A program made the position numbers and the translations under genes. The notes beneath the pieces were generated by a model. That model worked only from the letters and a program-made list of their open reading frames with translations. It was not told the DNA's origin and searched no databases. Source: Cavia porcellus (lineage: Eukaryota; Chordata; Mammalia; Rodentia; Caviidae). From it: DNA of 64,000 bases. Shown one piece after another: positions 24,895 through 38,100 of the stretch. Each line of letters starts with the position of its first letter. Position 1 is the first letter of the stretch. Where the stretch lies: positions 434,001-498,000 of the forward strand of contig NW_026947545.1 in assembly GCF_034190915.1 (NCBI RefSeq), read 5' to 3'.

Positions 24895-27800
24895 GTGTGA
24901 ATCGGAGGGTCAGAATTAGGATAGGCAGTGAGTGGCAACGTAGGATGGAGAAAAGCACCGCGGGGTGATCAGCATGTTGAGGTCAGCGAACATGCAGTGG
25001 CAATGTAGGATAGGTTTCTGAAAAACATCGCGGGGTGGTGCGCATTGTATGGGTGTGTGTTACATTACATTCACTACTAGGAGTGAGAAAAACATCACGG
25101 GGTGGTGCGCATTGTATTGGTGTGTGTTACATTACATTCACTAGTAGGAGTGAGAAAAACATCACGGGGTGGTGCGCATTGTATGGGTGTTTGTTACATT
25201 ACATTCACTACTAGGAGTGAGAAAAACATCGCGGGGCGGTGCGCATTGTATGGGTGTGTGTTACATTACATTCACTAGTGTGAGTGAGAGAAACATCACG
25301 GGGTGGTGCGCATTGTATGGGTGTGTGTTACATTACATTCACTATTAGGAGTGAGAAAAACATCACGGGGGGGTGCACATTGTATGGGTGTGTGTTACAT
25401 TACATTCACTAGTAGGAGGGAGAAAAACATCACTGCGTGGTGTTAATCAGAGGGTCTGAATTTGGATAGGCAGTGAGTGGCAATGTAGGATGGAGAAAAG
25501 CACCGCAGGGCGGTCAGCATGGGGAGGTGAGGGAACATGCAGTGGCAATGTAGGATAGGTTTCTGAAAAACCCCGCGGGGTGATGCAATTGTATGGGTGT
25601 GTGTTACATTACATTCACTAGTAGGAGTGAGAAAAACATCACGGGGTGGTGCGCATTGTATGGGTGTGTGTTACATTACATTCACTAGTAGGAGGGAGAA
25701 AAACATCACGGCGTGGTGCGCATTGTATGGGTGTGTGTTACATTACATTCACTAGTAGGAGTGAGAAAAACATCGCGGGGCGGTGCGCATTGTATGGGTG
25801 TGTGTTACATTACATTCACTAGTATGAGTGAGAGAAACATCACGGGGTGGTGCGCATTGTATGGGTGTGTGTTACATTACATTCACTATTAGGAGTGAGA
25901 AAAACATCACGGGGGGGTGCACATTGTATGGGTGTGTGTTACATTACATTCACTAGTAGGAGTGAGAAAAACATCACGGGGTGGTGCGCATTGTATGGGT
26001 GTGTGTTACATTACATTCACTAATAGGAGTGAGACAAACATCGCGGGGTGGTGCGCATTGTATGGGTGTGTGTTACATTACATTCACTAGTAGGAGTGAG
26101 AAAAACATCACGGGGTGGTGCGCATTGTATGGGTGTGTGTTATATTACATTCACTAGTAGGAGTGAGAAAAACATCACGGGGTGGTGTGAATCGGAGGGT
26201 CTGAATTAGGATAGGCAGTGAGTGGCAATGTAGGATTGAGAAAAGTACCGAGAGGTGTTCAGCATGGGGAGGTCAGGGAACATGCAGTGGCAATGTATGA
26301 TAGGTTTCTGAAAAACATGGCGGGGTGGTGCGCATTGTATGGGTGTGTGTTACATTACATTCACTAGTAGGAGTGAGGAAAACATCACGGGGTGGTGCGC
26401 ATTTTATGGGTGTGTGTTACATTACATTCACTAGTAGGAGGGAGAAAAACATCACTGGGTGGTGTTAATCGGAGAGTCTGAATTTGGATAGGCAGTGAGT
26501 GGCAATGTAGGATGGAGAAAAGCACCACAGGGCGGTCAGCATGGAGAGGTCAGGGAACATGCAGTGGCAATGTAGGATAGGTTTCTGAAAAACACCGCGG
26601 GGTGGTGGGCATTGTATGGGTGTGTTTTACATTACATTCACTAGTAGGAGTGAGAAAAACATCACGGGGTGGTGCGCATTGTATGGGTGTGTGTTACATT
26701 ACATTCACTAGTAGGAGTGAGAAAAACATCACGGGGTGGTGCGCATTGTATGGGTGTGTGTTACATTACATTCACTATTAGGAGTGAGAAAAACATCGCG
26801 GAGTGGTGCGCATTGTATGGGTGTGTGTTACATTACATTCACTAGTAGGAGTGAGAGAAACATCACGGGGTGGTGCGCATTGTATGGGTGTGTGTTACAT
26901 TACATTCACTAGTAGGAGTGAGAAAAACATCACGGGGTGGTGTGAATCGGAGGGTCAGAATTAGGATAGGCAGTGAGTGGCAACGTAGGATGGAGAAAAG
27001 CACCGCGGGGTGATCAGCATGTTGAGGTCAGCGAACATGCAGTGGCAATGTAGGATAGGTTTCTGAAAAACATCGCGGGGTGGTGCGCATTGTATGGGTG
27101 TGTGTTACATTACATTCACTACTAGGAGTGAGAAAAACATCACGGGGTGGTGCGCATTGTATGGGTGTGTGTTACATTACATTCACTAGTAGGAGTGAGA
27201 AAAACATCACGGGGTGGTGCGCATTGTATGGGTGTTTGTTACATTACATTCACTACTAGGAGTGAGAAAAACATCACGGGATGGTGTGAATCGGAGGGTC
27301 TGAATTAGGATAGGCAGTGAGTGGCAATGTAGGATGGAGAAAAGCACTGCGGGGTGGTCAGCATGGGGAGGTCAGGGATCATGCAGTGGCAATGTAGGAT
27401 AGTTTTCTGGAAAATCATCGCGGGGTGGTGCACATTGTATGGGTGTGTGTTACATTACATTCACTAATAGGAGTGAGAAAAACATCACGGGGTGGTGCGC
27501 ATTGTATGGGTGTGTGTTACATTACATTCACTAGTAGGAGTGAGAAAAATATCACGGGGTGGTGCGCATTGTATGGGTGTGTGTTACATTACATTCACTA
27601 GTAGGAGTGAGAAAAACATCACGGGGTGGTGTGAATCAGAGGGTCTGAATTAGGATAGGCAGTGAGTGGCAATGTAGGATGGAGAAAAGCACCGCGGGTT
27701 GGTCAGCATGGGGAGGTCAGGGAACATGCAGTGGCACTGTAGGATAGGTTTCTGAAAAACACCGCGGGGTGGTGCGCATTGTATGGGTGTGTCTTACATT

Positions 27801-30780
27801 ACATTCACTAGTAGGAGTGAGGAAAACATCACGGGGTGGTGCACATTGTATGGGTGTGTGTTACATTACATTCACTAGTAGGAGTGAGAAAAACATCACG
27901 GGGTGGTGCGCATTGTATGGGTGTGTGTTACATTACATTCACTAGTAGGAGTGAGAAAAACATCACGGGGTGGTGTGAATCGGAGGGTCAGAATTAGGAT
28001 AGGCAGTGAGTGGCAACGTAGGATGGAGAAAAGCACCGCGGGGTGATCAGCATGTTGAGGTCAGCGAACATGCAGTGGCAATGTAGGATAGGTTTCTGAA
28101 AAACATCGCGGGGTGGTGCGCATTGTATGGGTGTGTGTTACATTACATTCACTACTAGGAGTTAGAAAAACATCACGCGGTGGTGCGCATTGTATGGGTG
28201 TGTGTTACATTACATTCACTAGTAGGAGTGAGAAAAATATCACGGGGTGGTGCGCATTGTATGGGTGTGTGTTACATTACATTCACTAGTAGGAGTGAGA
28301 AAAACATCACGGAGTGGTGTGAATCAGAGGGTCTGAATTAGGATAGGCAATGAGTGGCAATGTAGGATGGAGAAAAGCACCGCGGGTTGGTCAGCATGGG
28401 GAGGTCAGGGAACATGCAGTGGCACTGTAGGATAGGTTTCTGAAAAACACCGCGGCGTGGTGCGCATTGTATGGGTGTGTCTTACATTACATTCACTAGT
28501 AGGAGTGAGGAAAACATCACGGGGTGGTGCGCATTGTATGGGTGTGTGTTACATTACATTCACTAGTAGGAGGGAGAAAAACATCACTGCGTGGTGTTAA
28601 TCAGAGGGTCTGAATTTGGATAGGCAGTGAGTGGCAATGTAGGCTGGAGAAAAGCACCGCAGGGCGGTCAGCATGGGGAGGTGAGGGAACATGCAGTGGC
28701 AATGTAGGATAGGTTTCTGAAAAACCCCGCGGGGTGATGCAATTGTATGGGTGTGTGTTACATTACATTCACTAGTAGGAGTGAGAAAAACATCACGGGG
28801 TGGTGCGCATTGTATGGGTGTGTGTTACATTACATTCACTAGTAGGAGTGAGAAAAACATCACGGCGTGGTGCGCATTGTATGGGTGTGTGTTACATTAC
28901 ATTCACTAGTAGGAGTGAGAAAAACATCGCGGGGCGGTGCGCATTGTATGGGTGTGTGTTACATTACATTCACTAGTATGAGTGAGAGAAACATCACGGG
29001 GTGGTGCGCATTGTATGGGTGTGTGTTACATTACATTCACTATTAGGAGTGAGAAAAACATCACGGGGGGGTGCACATTGTATGGGTGTGTGTTACATTA
29101 CATTCACTAGTAGGAGTGAGAAAAACATCACGGGGTGGTGCGCATTGTATGGGTGTGTGTTACATTACATTCACTAATAGGAGTGAGACAAACATCGCGG
29201 GGTGGTGCGCATTGTATGGGTGTGTGTTACATTACATTCACTAGTAGGAGTGAGAAAAACATCACGGGGTGGTGCGCATTGTATGGGTGTGTGTTATATT
29301 ACATTCACTAGTAGGAGTGAGAAAAACATCACGGGGTGGTGTGAATCGGAGGGTCTGAATTAGGATAGGCAGTGAGTGGCAATGTAGGATGGAGAAAAGT
29401 ACCGAGAGGTGTTCAGCATGGGGAGGTCAGGGAACATGCAGTGGCAATGTATGATAGGTTTCTGAAAAACATGGCGGGGTGGTGCGCATTGTATGGGTGT
29501 GTGTTACATTACATTCACTAGTAGGAGTGAGGAAAACATCACGGGGTGGTGCGCATTTTATGGGTGTGTGTTACATTACATTCACTAGTAGGAGGGAGAA
29601 AAACATCACTGGGTGGTGTTAATCGGAGAGTCTGAATTTGGATAGGCAGTGAGTGACAATGTAGGATGGAGAAAAGCACCACAGGGCGGTCAGCATGGAG
29701 AGGTCAGGGAACATGCAGTGGCAATGTAGGATAGGTTTCTGAAAAACACCGCGGGGTGGTGGGCATTGTATGGGTGTGTTTTACATTACATTCACTAGTA
29801 GGAGTGAGAAAAACATCGCGGAGTGGTGCGCATTGTATGGGTGTGTGTTACATTACATTCACTAGTAGGAGTGAGAAAAACATCACGGGGTGGTGCGCAT
29901 TGTATGGGTGTGTGTTACATTACATTCACTAGTAGGAGTGAGAAAAACATCACGGGGTGGTGTGAATCGGAGGGTCAGAATTAGGATAGGCAGTGAGTGG
30001 CAACGTAGGATGGAGAAAAGCACCGCGGGGTGATCAGCATGTTGAGGTCAGCGAACATGCAGTGGCAATGTAGGATAGGTTTCTGAAAAACATCACGGGG
30101 TGGTGCGCATTGTATGGGTGTGTGTTACATTACATTCACTACTAGGAGTGAGAAAAACATCACGGGGTGGTGCGCATTGTATGGGTGTGTGTTACATTAC
30201 ATTCACTAGTAGGAGTGAGAAAAATATCACGGGGTGGTGCGCATTGTATGGGTGTGTGTTACATTACATTCACTAGTAGGAGGGAGAAAAACATCACTGG
30301 GTGGTGTTAATCAGAGGATCTGAATTTGGATAGGCAGTGAGTGGCAATGTAGGATGGAGAAAAGCACCGCAGGGCTGTCAGCATGGGGAGGTGAGGGAAC
30401 ATGCAGTGGCAATGTAGGATAGGTTTCTGAAAAACACCGCGGGGTGATGCAATTGTATGGGTGTGTGTTACATTACATTCACTATTAGGAGTGAGAAAAA
30501 CATCACGGGGGGGTGCACATTGTATGGGTGTGTGTTACATTACATTCACTAGTAGGAGTGAGAAAAACATCACGGGGTGGTGCGCATTGTATGGGTGTGT
30601 GTTACATTACATTCACTAATAGGAGTGAGACAAACATCGCGGGGTGGTGCGCATTGTATGGGTGTGTGTTACATTACATTCACTAGTAGGAGTGAGAAAA
30701 ACATCACGGGGTGGTGCGCATTGTATGGGTGTGTGTTATATTACATTCACTAGTAGGAGGGAGAAAAACATCACTGGGTG
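24895..30780. repeat. Alpha-B blocks with 3,154-bp offset duplication
   Basis: B cassettes start at 24895, 25440, 26185, 26462, 26940, 27284, 27629, 27973, 28317, 28594, 29339, 29616, 29960 and 30304. A counts are 6, 9, 2, 5, 3, 3, 3, 3, 2, 9, 2, 3, 3 and 5. About 25,410-26,650 recurs at about 28,564-29,804 (offset 3,154); shared marks include CACTGCGTGGTGTTAATC, GAGGTGAGGGAACATG, AAACCCCGCGGGGTGATG, GTACCGAGAGGTGTTC and AACATGGCGGGG. Alpha cassettes (GGGTCAGAATTAGG, GGCAACGTAGG, GATCAGCATGTTGAGG) lie at 24895, 26940, 27973 and 29960; the last three are each followed by exactly three A units. Confidence 0.88.
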
Positions 30781-31200
30781 GTGTTAATCGGAGGGTCTGA
30801 ATTTTGATAGGCAGTGAGTGGCAATGTAGGATGGAGAAAACCACCGCTGGCTGGTCAGCATGAGGAGGTCAGGGAACATGCAGTGGCAATGTAGGGTAGG
30901 TTTCTGAAAAACATCGTAGGGTGGTGCGCATTGTATGGGTGTGGGTTACATTATATTCACTAGTAGGAGTGAGAAAAACATCACGGGGTGGTGTGAATCA
31001 GAGGGTCTGAATTTGAATAGGCAGTGAGTGGCAATGTAGGATGGAGAAAAGCACAGCAGGGTGGTCAGCATGGGGAGGTCAGGGAACATGCTGTGGCAAT
31101 GTAGGATAGGTTTCTGAAAAACATCGCGGGGTGGTGCACATTGTATGTGTGAGTGTTACATTACATTCACTAGTAAGAGTGAGAAAAACATCACGGGGAG

Positions 31201-31273
31201 GTGTGAATCGGAGGGTCTGAATTAGGATAGGCAGTGAGTGGCAATGTAGGATGGAGAAAAGCACCGCGGGGTG
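31201..31273. repeat. Type B1 unit, example (73 bp)
   Basis: B1 is the first half of the B cassette. It begins GTGTGAATCGGAGGGTCTG, continues through AATTAGGATAGGCAGTGAG and GGCAATGTAGGATGGAG, and ends in a tail (AAAAGCACCGCGGGGTG) homologous to that of A. It lacks the TTACATTACATT and ACTAGT elements of A. The shared tail and similar length indicate that B1 is a diverged relative of the A unit, not an unrelated insert. B1 carries the subtype-defining positions TCTG/TCAG, CAATG/CAACG and GGATGGAG/GGATTGAG used elsewhere in this annotation. Confidence 0.93.
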
Positions 31274-31343
31274 GTCAGCATGGCGAGGTCAGGGAACATG
31301 CAGTGGCAATGTAGGATAGGTTTCTGAAAAACATCGCGGGGTG
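31274..31343. repeat. Type B2 unit, example (70 bp)
   Basis: B2 is the second half of the B cassette. It begins GTCAGCATGGNGAGGTCAGG, continues with GAACATGCAGTGGCAATG and TAGGATAGGTTTCTG, and ends with the shared tail in the form AAAAACATCGCGGGGTG. The phrase AGTGGCAATGTAGGAT is present in both B1 and B2, so the two halves are also related to each other. This copy has TGGCGAGG where most copies read TGGGGAGG. The position TCAGGG/TCCGGG in B2 decides whether the minus strand has a stop codon there. Confidence 0.93.
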
Positions 31344-31620
31344 GTGCCCATTGTATGGGTGTGTGTTACATTACATTCACTAGTAGGAGTGAGAAAAACA
31401 TCACGGGGTGGTGTGAATCGGAGGGTCTGAATTAGGATAGGCAGTGAGTGGAAATGTAGGATGGAGAAAAGCACCACGGAGTGGTCAGCATTGGGAGGTC
31501 AGGGAACATGCAGTGGCAATGTAGGATAGGTTTCTGTAAAACATCGCGGGGTGGTGCGCATTGTATGGGTGTGTGTTACATTACATTCACTAGTAGGAGT
31601 GAGAAAAACATCACGGGGTG

Positions 31621-34362
31621 GTGTGAATCGGAGGGTCTGTATTAGGATAGGCAGTGAGTGGCAATGTAGGATGGAGAAAAGCACCTAGGTTGGTCAGCAT
31701 GGGGAGGTCAGGGAACATGCTGTGGCAATGTAGGATAGGTTTCTGAAAAACATCGCGGGGTGGTGCCCATTGTATGGGTGTGTGTTACATTACATTCACT
31801 AGTAGGAGTGAGAAATACATCACGGGTTGGTGCGCATTGTATGGGTGTGTGTTACATTACATTGACTAGTAGGAGTGAGAAAAACATCACGGTGTGGTGC
31901 GCATTGTATGGGTGTGTGTTACATTACATTCACTAGTACGAGTGAGAAAAACATCACGGGGTGGTGCGCATTGCATGGGTGTGTGTTACATTACATTCAC
32001 TAGTAGGAGTGAGAAAAACATCACGGGGTGGTGTGAATCGGAGGGTCTGAATTTGGATAGACAGTGAGTGGCAATGTAGGATGGAGAAAAGCACCGCGGT
32101 GTGGTCAGCATGGGGAGATCATGGAACATGCAGTGGCAATGTAGGATAGGTTTCTGAAAAACATCGCGGGGTGGTGCGCATTGTATGTGTGTGTGTTACA
32201 TTACATTCACTAGTAGGAGTGAGAAAAACATCACGGGATGGTGCGCATTGTATGGGTGTGTGTTACATTACATTCACTAGTAGGAGTGAGAAAAACATCA
32301 CGGGGTGGTGCGAATTGTATGGGTGTGTGTTACATTACATTCACTAGTAGGAGTGAGAAAAACATCACGGGGTGGTGTGAATCGGAGGGTCTGAATTAGG
32401 ATAGGCAGTGACTGGCAATGTAGGATTGAGAAAAGCACCGCAGGGTGGTCAGCATGGGGAGGTCAGGGAACATGCAGTGGCAATGTAGGATAGGTTTCTG
32501 AAAAACATCGCGGGGAGGTGCGCATTGTATGGGTATGTGTTACATTACATTCACTATTAGGAGTGAGAAAAACATCACGGGTTGGTGCGCATTGTATGGG
32601 TGTGTGTTACATTACATTCACTAGTAGGAGTGAGAAAAACATCACTGAGTGGTGTGAATCGGACGGTCTGAATTAGAATAGGCAGTGAGTGGCAATGTAG
32701 GATGGAGTAAAGCACCGCGGGATGCTCAGCATGGGGAGGTCATTGAACATGCAGTGGCAATGTAGGATATGTTTCTGAAAATCATCGCGGGGTGGTGCGC
32801 ATTGTATGGGTGTGTGTTACATTACATTCACTAGTAGGAGTGAGAAAAACATCACGGGATGGTGCGTATTGTATGGGTGTGTGTTACATTACATTCACTA
32901 GTAGGAGTGAGAAAAACATCACGGGGTGGTGCGCATTGTATGGGTGGGTGTTACATTACATTCACTAGCAGGAGTGAGAAAAACATCACGGGGTGGTGTG
33001 AATCGGAGGGTCTGAATTAGGATAGGCAGTGACTGGCAATGTAGGATGGAGAAAAGCACCGCAGGGTGGTCAGCATGGGGAGGTCAGGGAACATGCAGTG
33101 GCAATGTAGGATAGGTTTCTGAAAAACATCGCGGGGTGGTGCGCATTGTATGGGTGTGTGTTACATTACATTCACTAGTAGGAGTGAGAAAAACCTCACG
33201 GGTTGGTGCGCATTGTATGGGTGTGTGTTACATTACATTCACTAGTAGGAGTGAGAAAAACATCACTGGGTGGTGTGAATCGGAGGGTCTGAATTAGAAT
33301 AGGCAGTGAGTGGCAATGTAGGATGGAGTAAAGCACCGCGGGGTGTTCAGCATGGGGAGGTCATTGAACATGCAGTGGCAATGTAGGATAGGTTTCTGAA
33401 TATCATCGCGGGGTGGTGCGCATTGTATGGGTGTGTGTTACATTACATTCACTAGTAGGAGTGAGAAAAACATGACGGGGTTGTGCGCATTGTATGGGTG
33501 TGTGGTACATTACATTCAATAGTAGGAGTGAGAAAAACATCACGGTGTGGTTCGCATTGTATGGGTGTGTGTTACATTACATTCACTAGTAGGAGTGAGA
33601 AAAACATCACGGGGTGGTGCGCATTGTATGGGTGTGTGTTACATTACATTCACGAGTAGGAGTGAGAAAAACATCACGGGGTGGTGCGCATTGTATGGGT
33701 GTGTGGTACATTACATTCACTATTAGGAGTGAGAAAAACATCACGGGTTGGTGCGCATTGTATGGGTGTGTGTTACATTACATTCACTAGTAGGAGTGAG
33801 AAAAACATCACGGGTGGTGCGCATTGTATGGGTGTGTGTTACATTTCATTCACGAGTAGGAGTGAGAAAAACATCACGGTGTGGTGTGAATCGAAGGGTC
33901 TGAATTAGGATAGGCAGTGAGTGGCAATGTAGGATGGAGAAAAGAACCGCGGGGTGGTCAGCATGGGGAGGTCAGGGAACATGGCAGTGGCAATGTAGGA
34001 TAGGTTTCTGAAAAACATCGCTGGGTGGTGCGCAATGTATGGGTGTGTGTTACATTACATTCACTAGTAGGAGTGAGAAAAACATCACGGGGTGGTGCGC
34101 ATTGTATGGGTGTGTGTTACATTACATTCACTAGTAGGAGTGAGAAAAACATCGCCGGGTGGTGCGCATTGTATGGGTGTGTGTTACATTACATTCACTA
34201 GTAGGAGTGAGAAAAACATCATGGGGTGGTGCGCATTTTATGGGTGTGTGTTACATTACATTCACTAGTAGGAGTGAGAAAAACATCACGGGGTGGTGCG
34301 CATTGTATGGGTGTGTGTTACATTACATTCACTAATAGGAGGGAGAAAAACATCACTGGGTA
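31621..34362. repeat. Mixed cassettes, related to 52.4-54.4 kb
   Basis: B cassettes start at 31621, 32031, 32375, 32652, 32996, 33273 and 33884, with A counts of 4, 3, 2, 3, 2, 7 and 5. Cassettes 32375 and 32652 match those at 52444 and 52721 (both offset 20,069). Shared marks are CAGTGACTGGCAATG, GGATTGAGAAAAG, GGAGTAAAGCACC, GAGGTCATTGAACATG and GATATGTTTCTGAAAATC. The cassette at 33884 carries AAAAGAACCGCGG as at 53552 and 54374, and has a one-base insertion in ACATGGCAGTGG near 33983. Confidence 0.86.
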
Positions 34363-35126
34363 GTGTTAATCAGAGGGTAGGAATCTGGATAGGCAGTGAG
34401 TGGCAATGTAGGATGGATAAAAGCACCGCAGGGGGGTCAGCATGTGGAGGTCAGGGAACATGCAGTGGCAATGTAGGATAGGTTTCTGAAAAACATGGTC
34501 GGGTGGTGCGCATTGTATGGGTGTGTGTTACATTACATTCACTAGTAGGAGTGAGAAAAACATCTCGGGGAGGTGTGAATCGGAGGGTCTGAATTAGGAT
34601 AGGCAGTGAGTGGCAATGTAGGATTGAGAAAAGCACCGCGGGGTGGTCACCATGGGGAGGTCAGGGAACATGCTCTGGCAAAGTATGATAGGTTTCTGAA
34701 AAACATCGCGGGGTGGTGCGCATTGTATGGGTGTGTGTTACATTACATTCACTAGTAGGAGTGAGAAAAACATCACGGGGTGGTGTGAATCGGAGGGTCT
34801 GAATTAGGATAGGCAGTGAGTGGCAATGTAGGATGGAAAAAAGCACCGCGGGGCGGTCACCATCGGGAGGGCAGGGAACTTGCAGTGGCAATGTAGGATA
34901 GGTTTCTGAAAAACATCGCGGGGTGGTGCGCATTGTATGGGTGTGTGTTACATTACATTCACTAGTAGGAGTGAGAAAAACATCACGGTGTGGTGTGCAT
35001 TGTATGGGTGTGTGTTACATTACATTCACTAGTAGGAGTGAGAAAAACATCACGGGGTGGTGCGCATTGTATGGGTGTGTGTTACATTACATTCACTAGT
35101 AGGAGTGAGAAAAACATAACGGGGTG
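34363..35126. repeat. Three cassettes before the super-repeat
   Basis: B cassettes start at 34363, 34573 and 34783, with A counts of 1, 1 and 3. The one at 34573 is the beta subtype. The one at 34783 carries GGATGGAAAAAAGC, GGCGGTCACCATCGGG, GAGGGCAGGGAAC and TTGCAGTGG, a combination found again only at 45115 and 48200. This pair of cassettes is thus a mobile building block of the array in the sense of copy history, not a transposon. Confidence 0.87.
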
Positions 35127-38100
35127 GTGTGAATCGGAGGGTCAGAATTAGGATAGGCAGTGAGTGGCAACGTAGGATGGAGAAAAGCACCGCGGGGTGA
35201 TCAGCATGTTGAGGTCAGCGAACATGCAGTGGCAATGTAGGATAGGTTTCTGAAAAACATCGCGGGGTGGTGCGCATTGTATGGGTGTGTGTTACATTAC
35301 ATTCACTACTAGGAGTGAGAAAAACATCACGCGGTGGTGCGCATTGTATGGGTGTGTGTTACATTACATTCACTAGTAGGAGTGAGAAAAACATCATCGG
35401 GTGCTGCGCTTTGTATGGGTGTTTGTTACTTTACATTCACTACTAGGAGTGAGAAAAACATCACGGGGTGGTGAGAATCGGAGGGTCTGAATTAGGATAG
35501 GCAGTGAGTGGCAATGTAGGATGGAGAAAAGCACCGCGGGGTGGTCAGCATGGGGAAGTCCGGGAACATGCAGTGGCAATGTAGGATAGGTTTCTGAAAA
35601 ACATCGCGGGGTGGTGCGCATTGTATGGGTTTGTGTTACATTACATTCACTAGTAGGAGTGAGAAAAACATCCCGAGGTGGTGTGAATCAGAGGATCTGA
35701 ATTAGGATAGGCAGTGAGTGGCAATGTAGGATGGAGAAAAGCACTGCGGGGTGGTCAGCATGCGGAGGTCAGGGAACATGAAGTGGCAATGTAGGATAGG
35801 TTTCTGGAAAATCATCGCGGGGTGGTGCACATTGTATGGGTGTGTGTTACATTACATTCACTATTAGGAGTGAGAAAAACATCACGGGGTGGTGCGCATT
35901 GTATGGGTGTGTGTTACATTACATTCACTAGTAGGAGTGAGAAAAATGTCACGGGGTAGTGCGCATTGTATGGGTGTGTGTTACATTACATTCACTAATA
36001 GGAGTGAGAAAAACATCACGGGGTGGTGCGCATTTTATGGGTGTGTGTTACATTACATTCACTAGTAGGAGTGAGAAAAATATCTCGGGGTGGTGCGCAT
36101 TGTATGGGTGTGTGTTACATAACATTCACTAGTAGGAGTGAGAAAAGCATCACGGGGTGGTGTGAATCGGAGGGTCTGAATTAGGATAGGCAGTGAGTGG
36201 CAATGTAGGATGGAGAAAAGCACTGCGGGGTGGTCAGCATGGGGAGGTCAGGGAACAAACAGTGGCAATGTAGGATAGGTTTCTGAAAAACATCGCGGGG
36301 TGGTGCGCATTGTATGTGTGAGTGTTACATTACATTCACTAGTAAGAGTGAGAAAAACATCACGGGGTGGTGTGAATCGGAGGGTCTGAATTAGGATAGG
36401 CAGTGAGTGGAAATGTAGGATGGAGAAAAGCACCGCGGGCTGGTCAGCATGGGGAGGTCAGGGAACATGCAGTGGCAATGTAGGATAGGTTTCTGAAAAA
36501 CATCGCGGGGTGGTGCGCATTGTATGGGTGTGTGTTACATTACATTCACTAGTAGGAGTGAGAAAAACATCACGGGGTGGTGCCCATTGTATGGGTGTGT
36601 GTTACATTACATTCACTAGTAGGAGTGAGAAAAAAATCACGGCTTGGTGCGCATTGTATGGGTGTGTGTTACATTACATTCACTAGTACGAGTGAGAAAA
36701 ACATCACGGGGTCGGGCACATTGCATGGGTGTGTGTTACATTACATTCACTAGTAGGAGTGAGAAAAACATCACGGGGTGGTGTGAATCGGAGGGACTGA
36801 ATTTGGATAGGCAGTGAGTGGCAATGTAGGATGGAGAAAAGCACCGCGGGGTGGTCAGCATGTGGAGATCATGGAACATGCAGTGGCAATGTAGGATAGG
36901 TTTCTGAAAAACATCGCGGGGTGGTGCGCATTGTATGTGTGTGTGTTACATTACATTCACTAGTAGGAGTGAGAAAAACATCACGGGATGGTGCGCATTG
37001 TATGGGTGTGTGTTACATTACATTCACTAGTAGGAGTGAGAAAAACATCACGGGGTGGTGCGCATTGTATGGGTGTGTGTTACATTACATTCACTTGTAG
37101 GAGTGAGAAAAAAATCACGGGGTGGTGTGAATCGGAGGGTCTGAATTAGGATAGGCAGTGAGTGGCAATGTAGGATGGAGAAAAGCACCGCGGGGTGGTC
37201 AGCATGGGGAGATCATGGAAGATGCAGTGGCAATGTAGGATAGGTTTCTGAAAAACATCGCGGGGTGGTGCGCATTGTATGGGTGTGTGTTACATTACAT
37301 TCACTAGTAGAAGTGAGAAAAACATCACGGGATGGTGCGCATTGTATGGGTGTGTGTTACATTACATTCACTAGTAGGAGTGAGAAAAACATCACGGGGT
37401 GGTGCGCATTGTATGGGTGTGTGTTACATTACATTCAGTAGCAGGAGTGAGAAAAACATCACGGGGTGGTGTGAATCGGAGGGTCTGAATTAGGATAGGC
37501 AGTGACTGGCAATGTAGGATGGAGAAAAGCACCGCAGGGTGGTCAGCATGGGGAGGTCAGGGAACATGCAGTGGCAATGTAGGATAGGTTTCTGAAAAAC
37601 ATCGCGGGGTGGTGCGCATTGTATGGGTGTGTGTTACATTACATTCACTAGTAGGAGTGAGAAAAACATCACGGGTTGGTGCGCATTGTATGGGTGTGTG
37701 TTACATTACATTCACTAGTAGGAGTGAGAAAAACATCACTGGGTGGTGTGAATCGGAGGGTCTGAATTAGAATAGGCAGTGAGTGGCAATGTAGGATGGA
37801 GTAAAGCACCGCGGGGTGGTGAGCATGGGGAGGTCAGGGAACATGCAGTGGCAATGTAGGACAGGTTTCTGAAAAACATCGCGGGGTGGTGCGCATTGTA
37901 TGGGTGTGTGTTACATTACATTCACTAGTAGGAGTGAGAAAAACATCACGGGGTGGTGCGCATTGTATGGGTGTGTGTTACATTACATTCACTAGTAGGA
38001 GTGAGAAAAACATCTCGGGGAGGTGTGAATCGGAGGGTCTGAATTAGGATAGGCAGTGAGTGGCAATGTAGGATTGAGAAAAGCACTGCGGGGTGGTCAC

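Larger units (their letters stand above)
30781..31620. repeat. Four consecutive 210-bp B1-B2-A units
   Basis: B cassettes start at 30781, 30991, 31201, 31411 and 31621, so four intervals in a row are exactly 210 bases (143+67). This is the longest stretch of the minimal higher-order unit. Because 210 is divisible by three, the same minus-strand frame reappears in each unit; the open frames of 61-62 codons near 31079, 31289 and 31499 are the result and end at the recurrent stop in B2 (TCAGGGAACATG read on the other strand). Confidence 0.94.
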
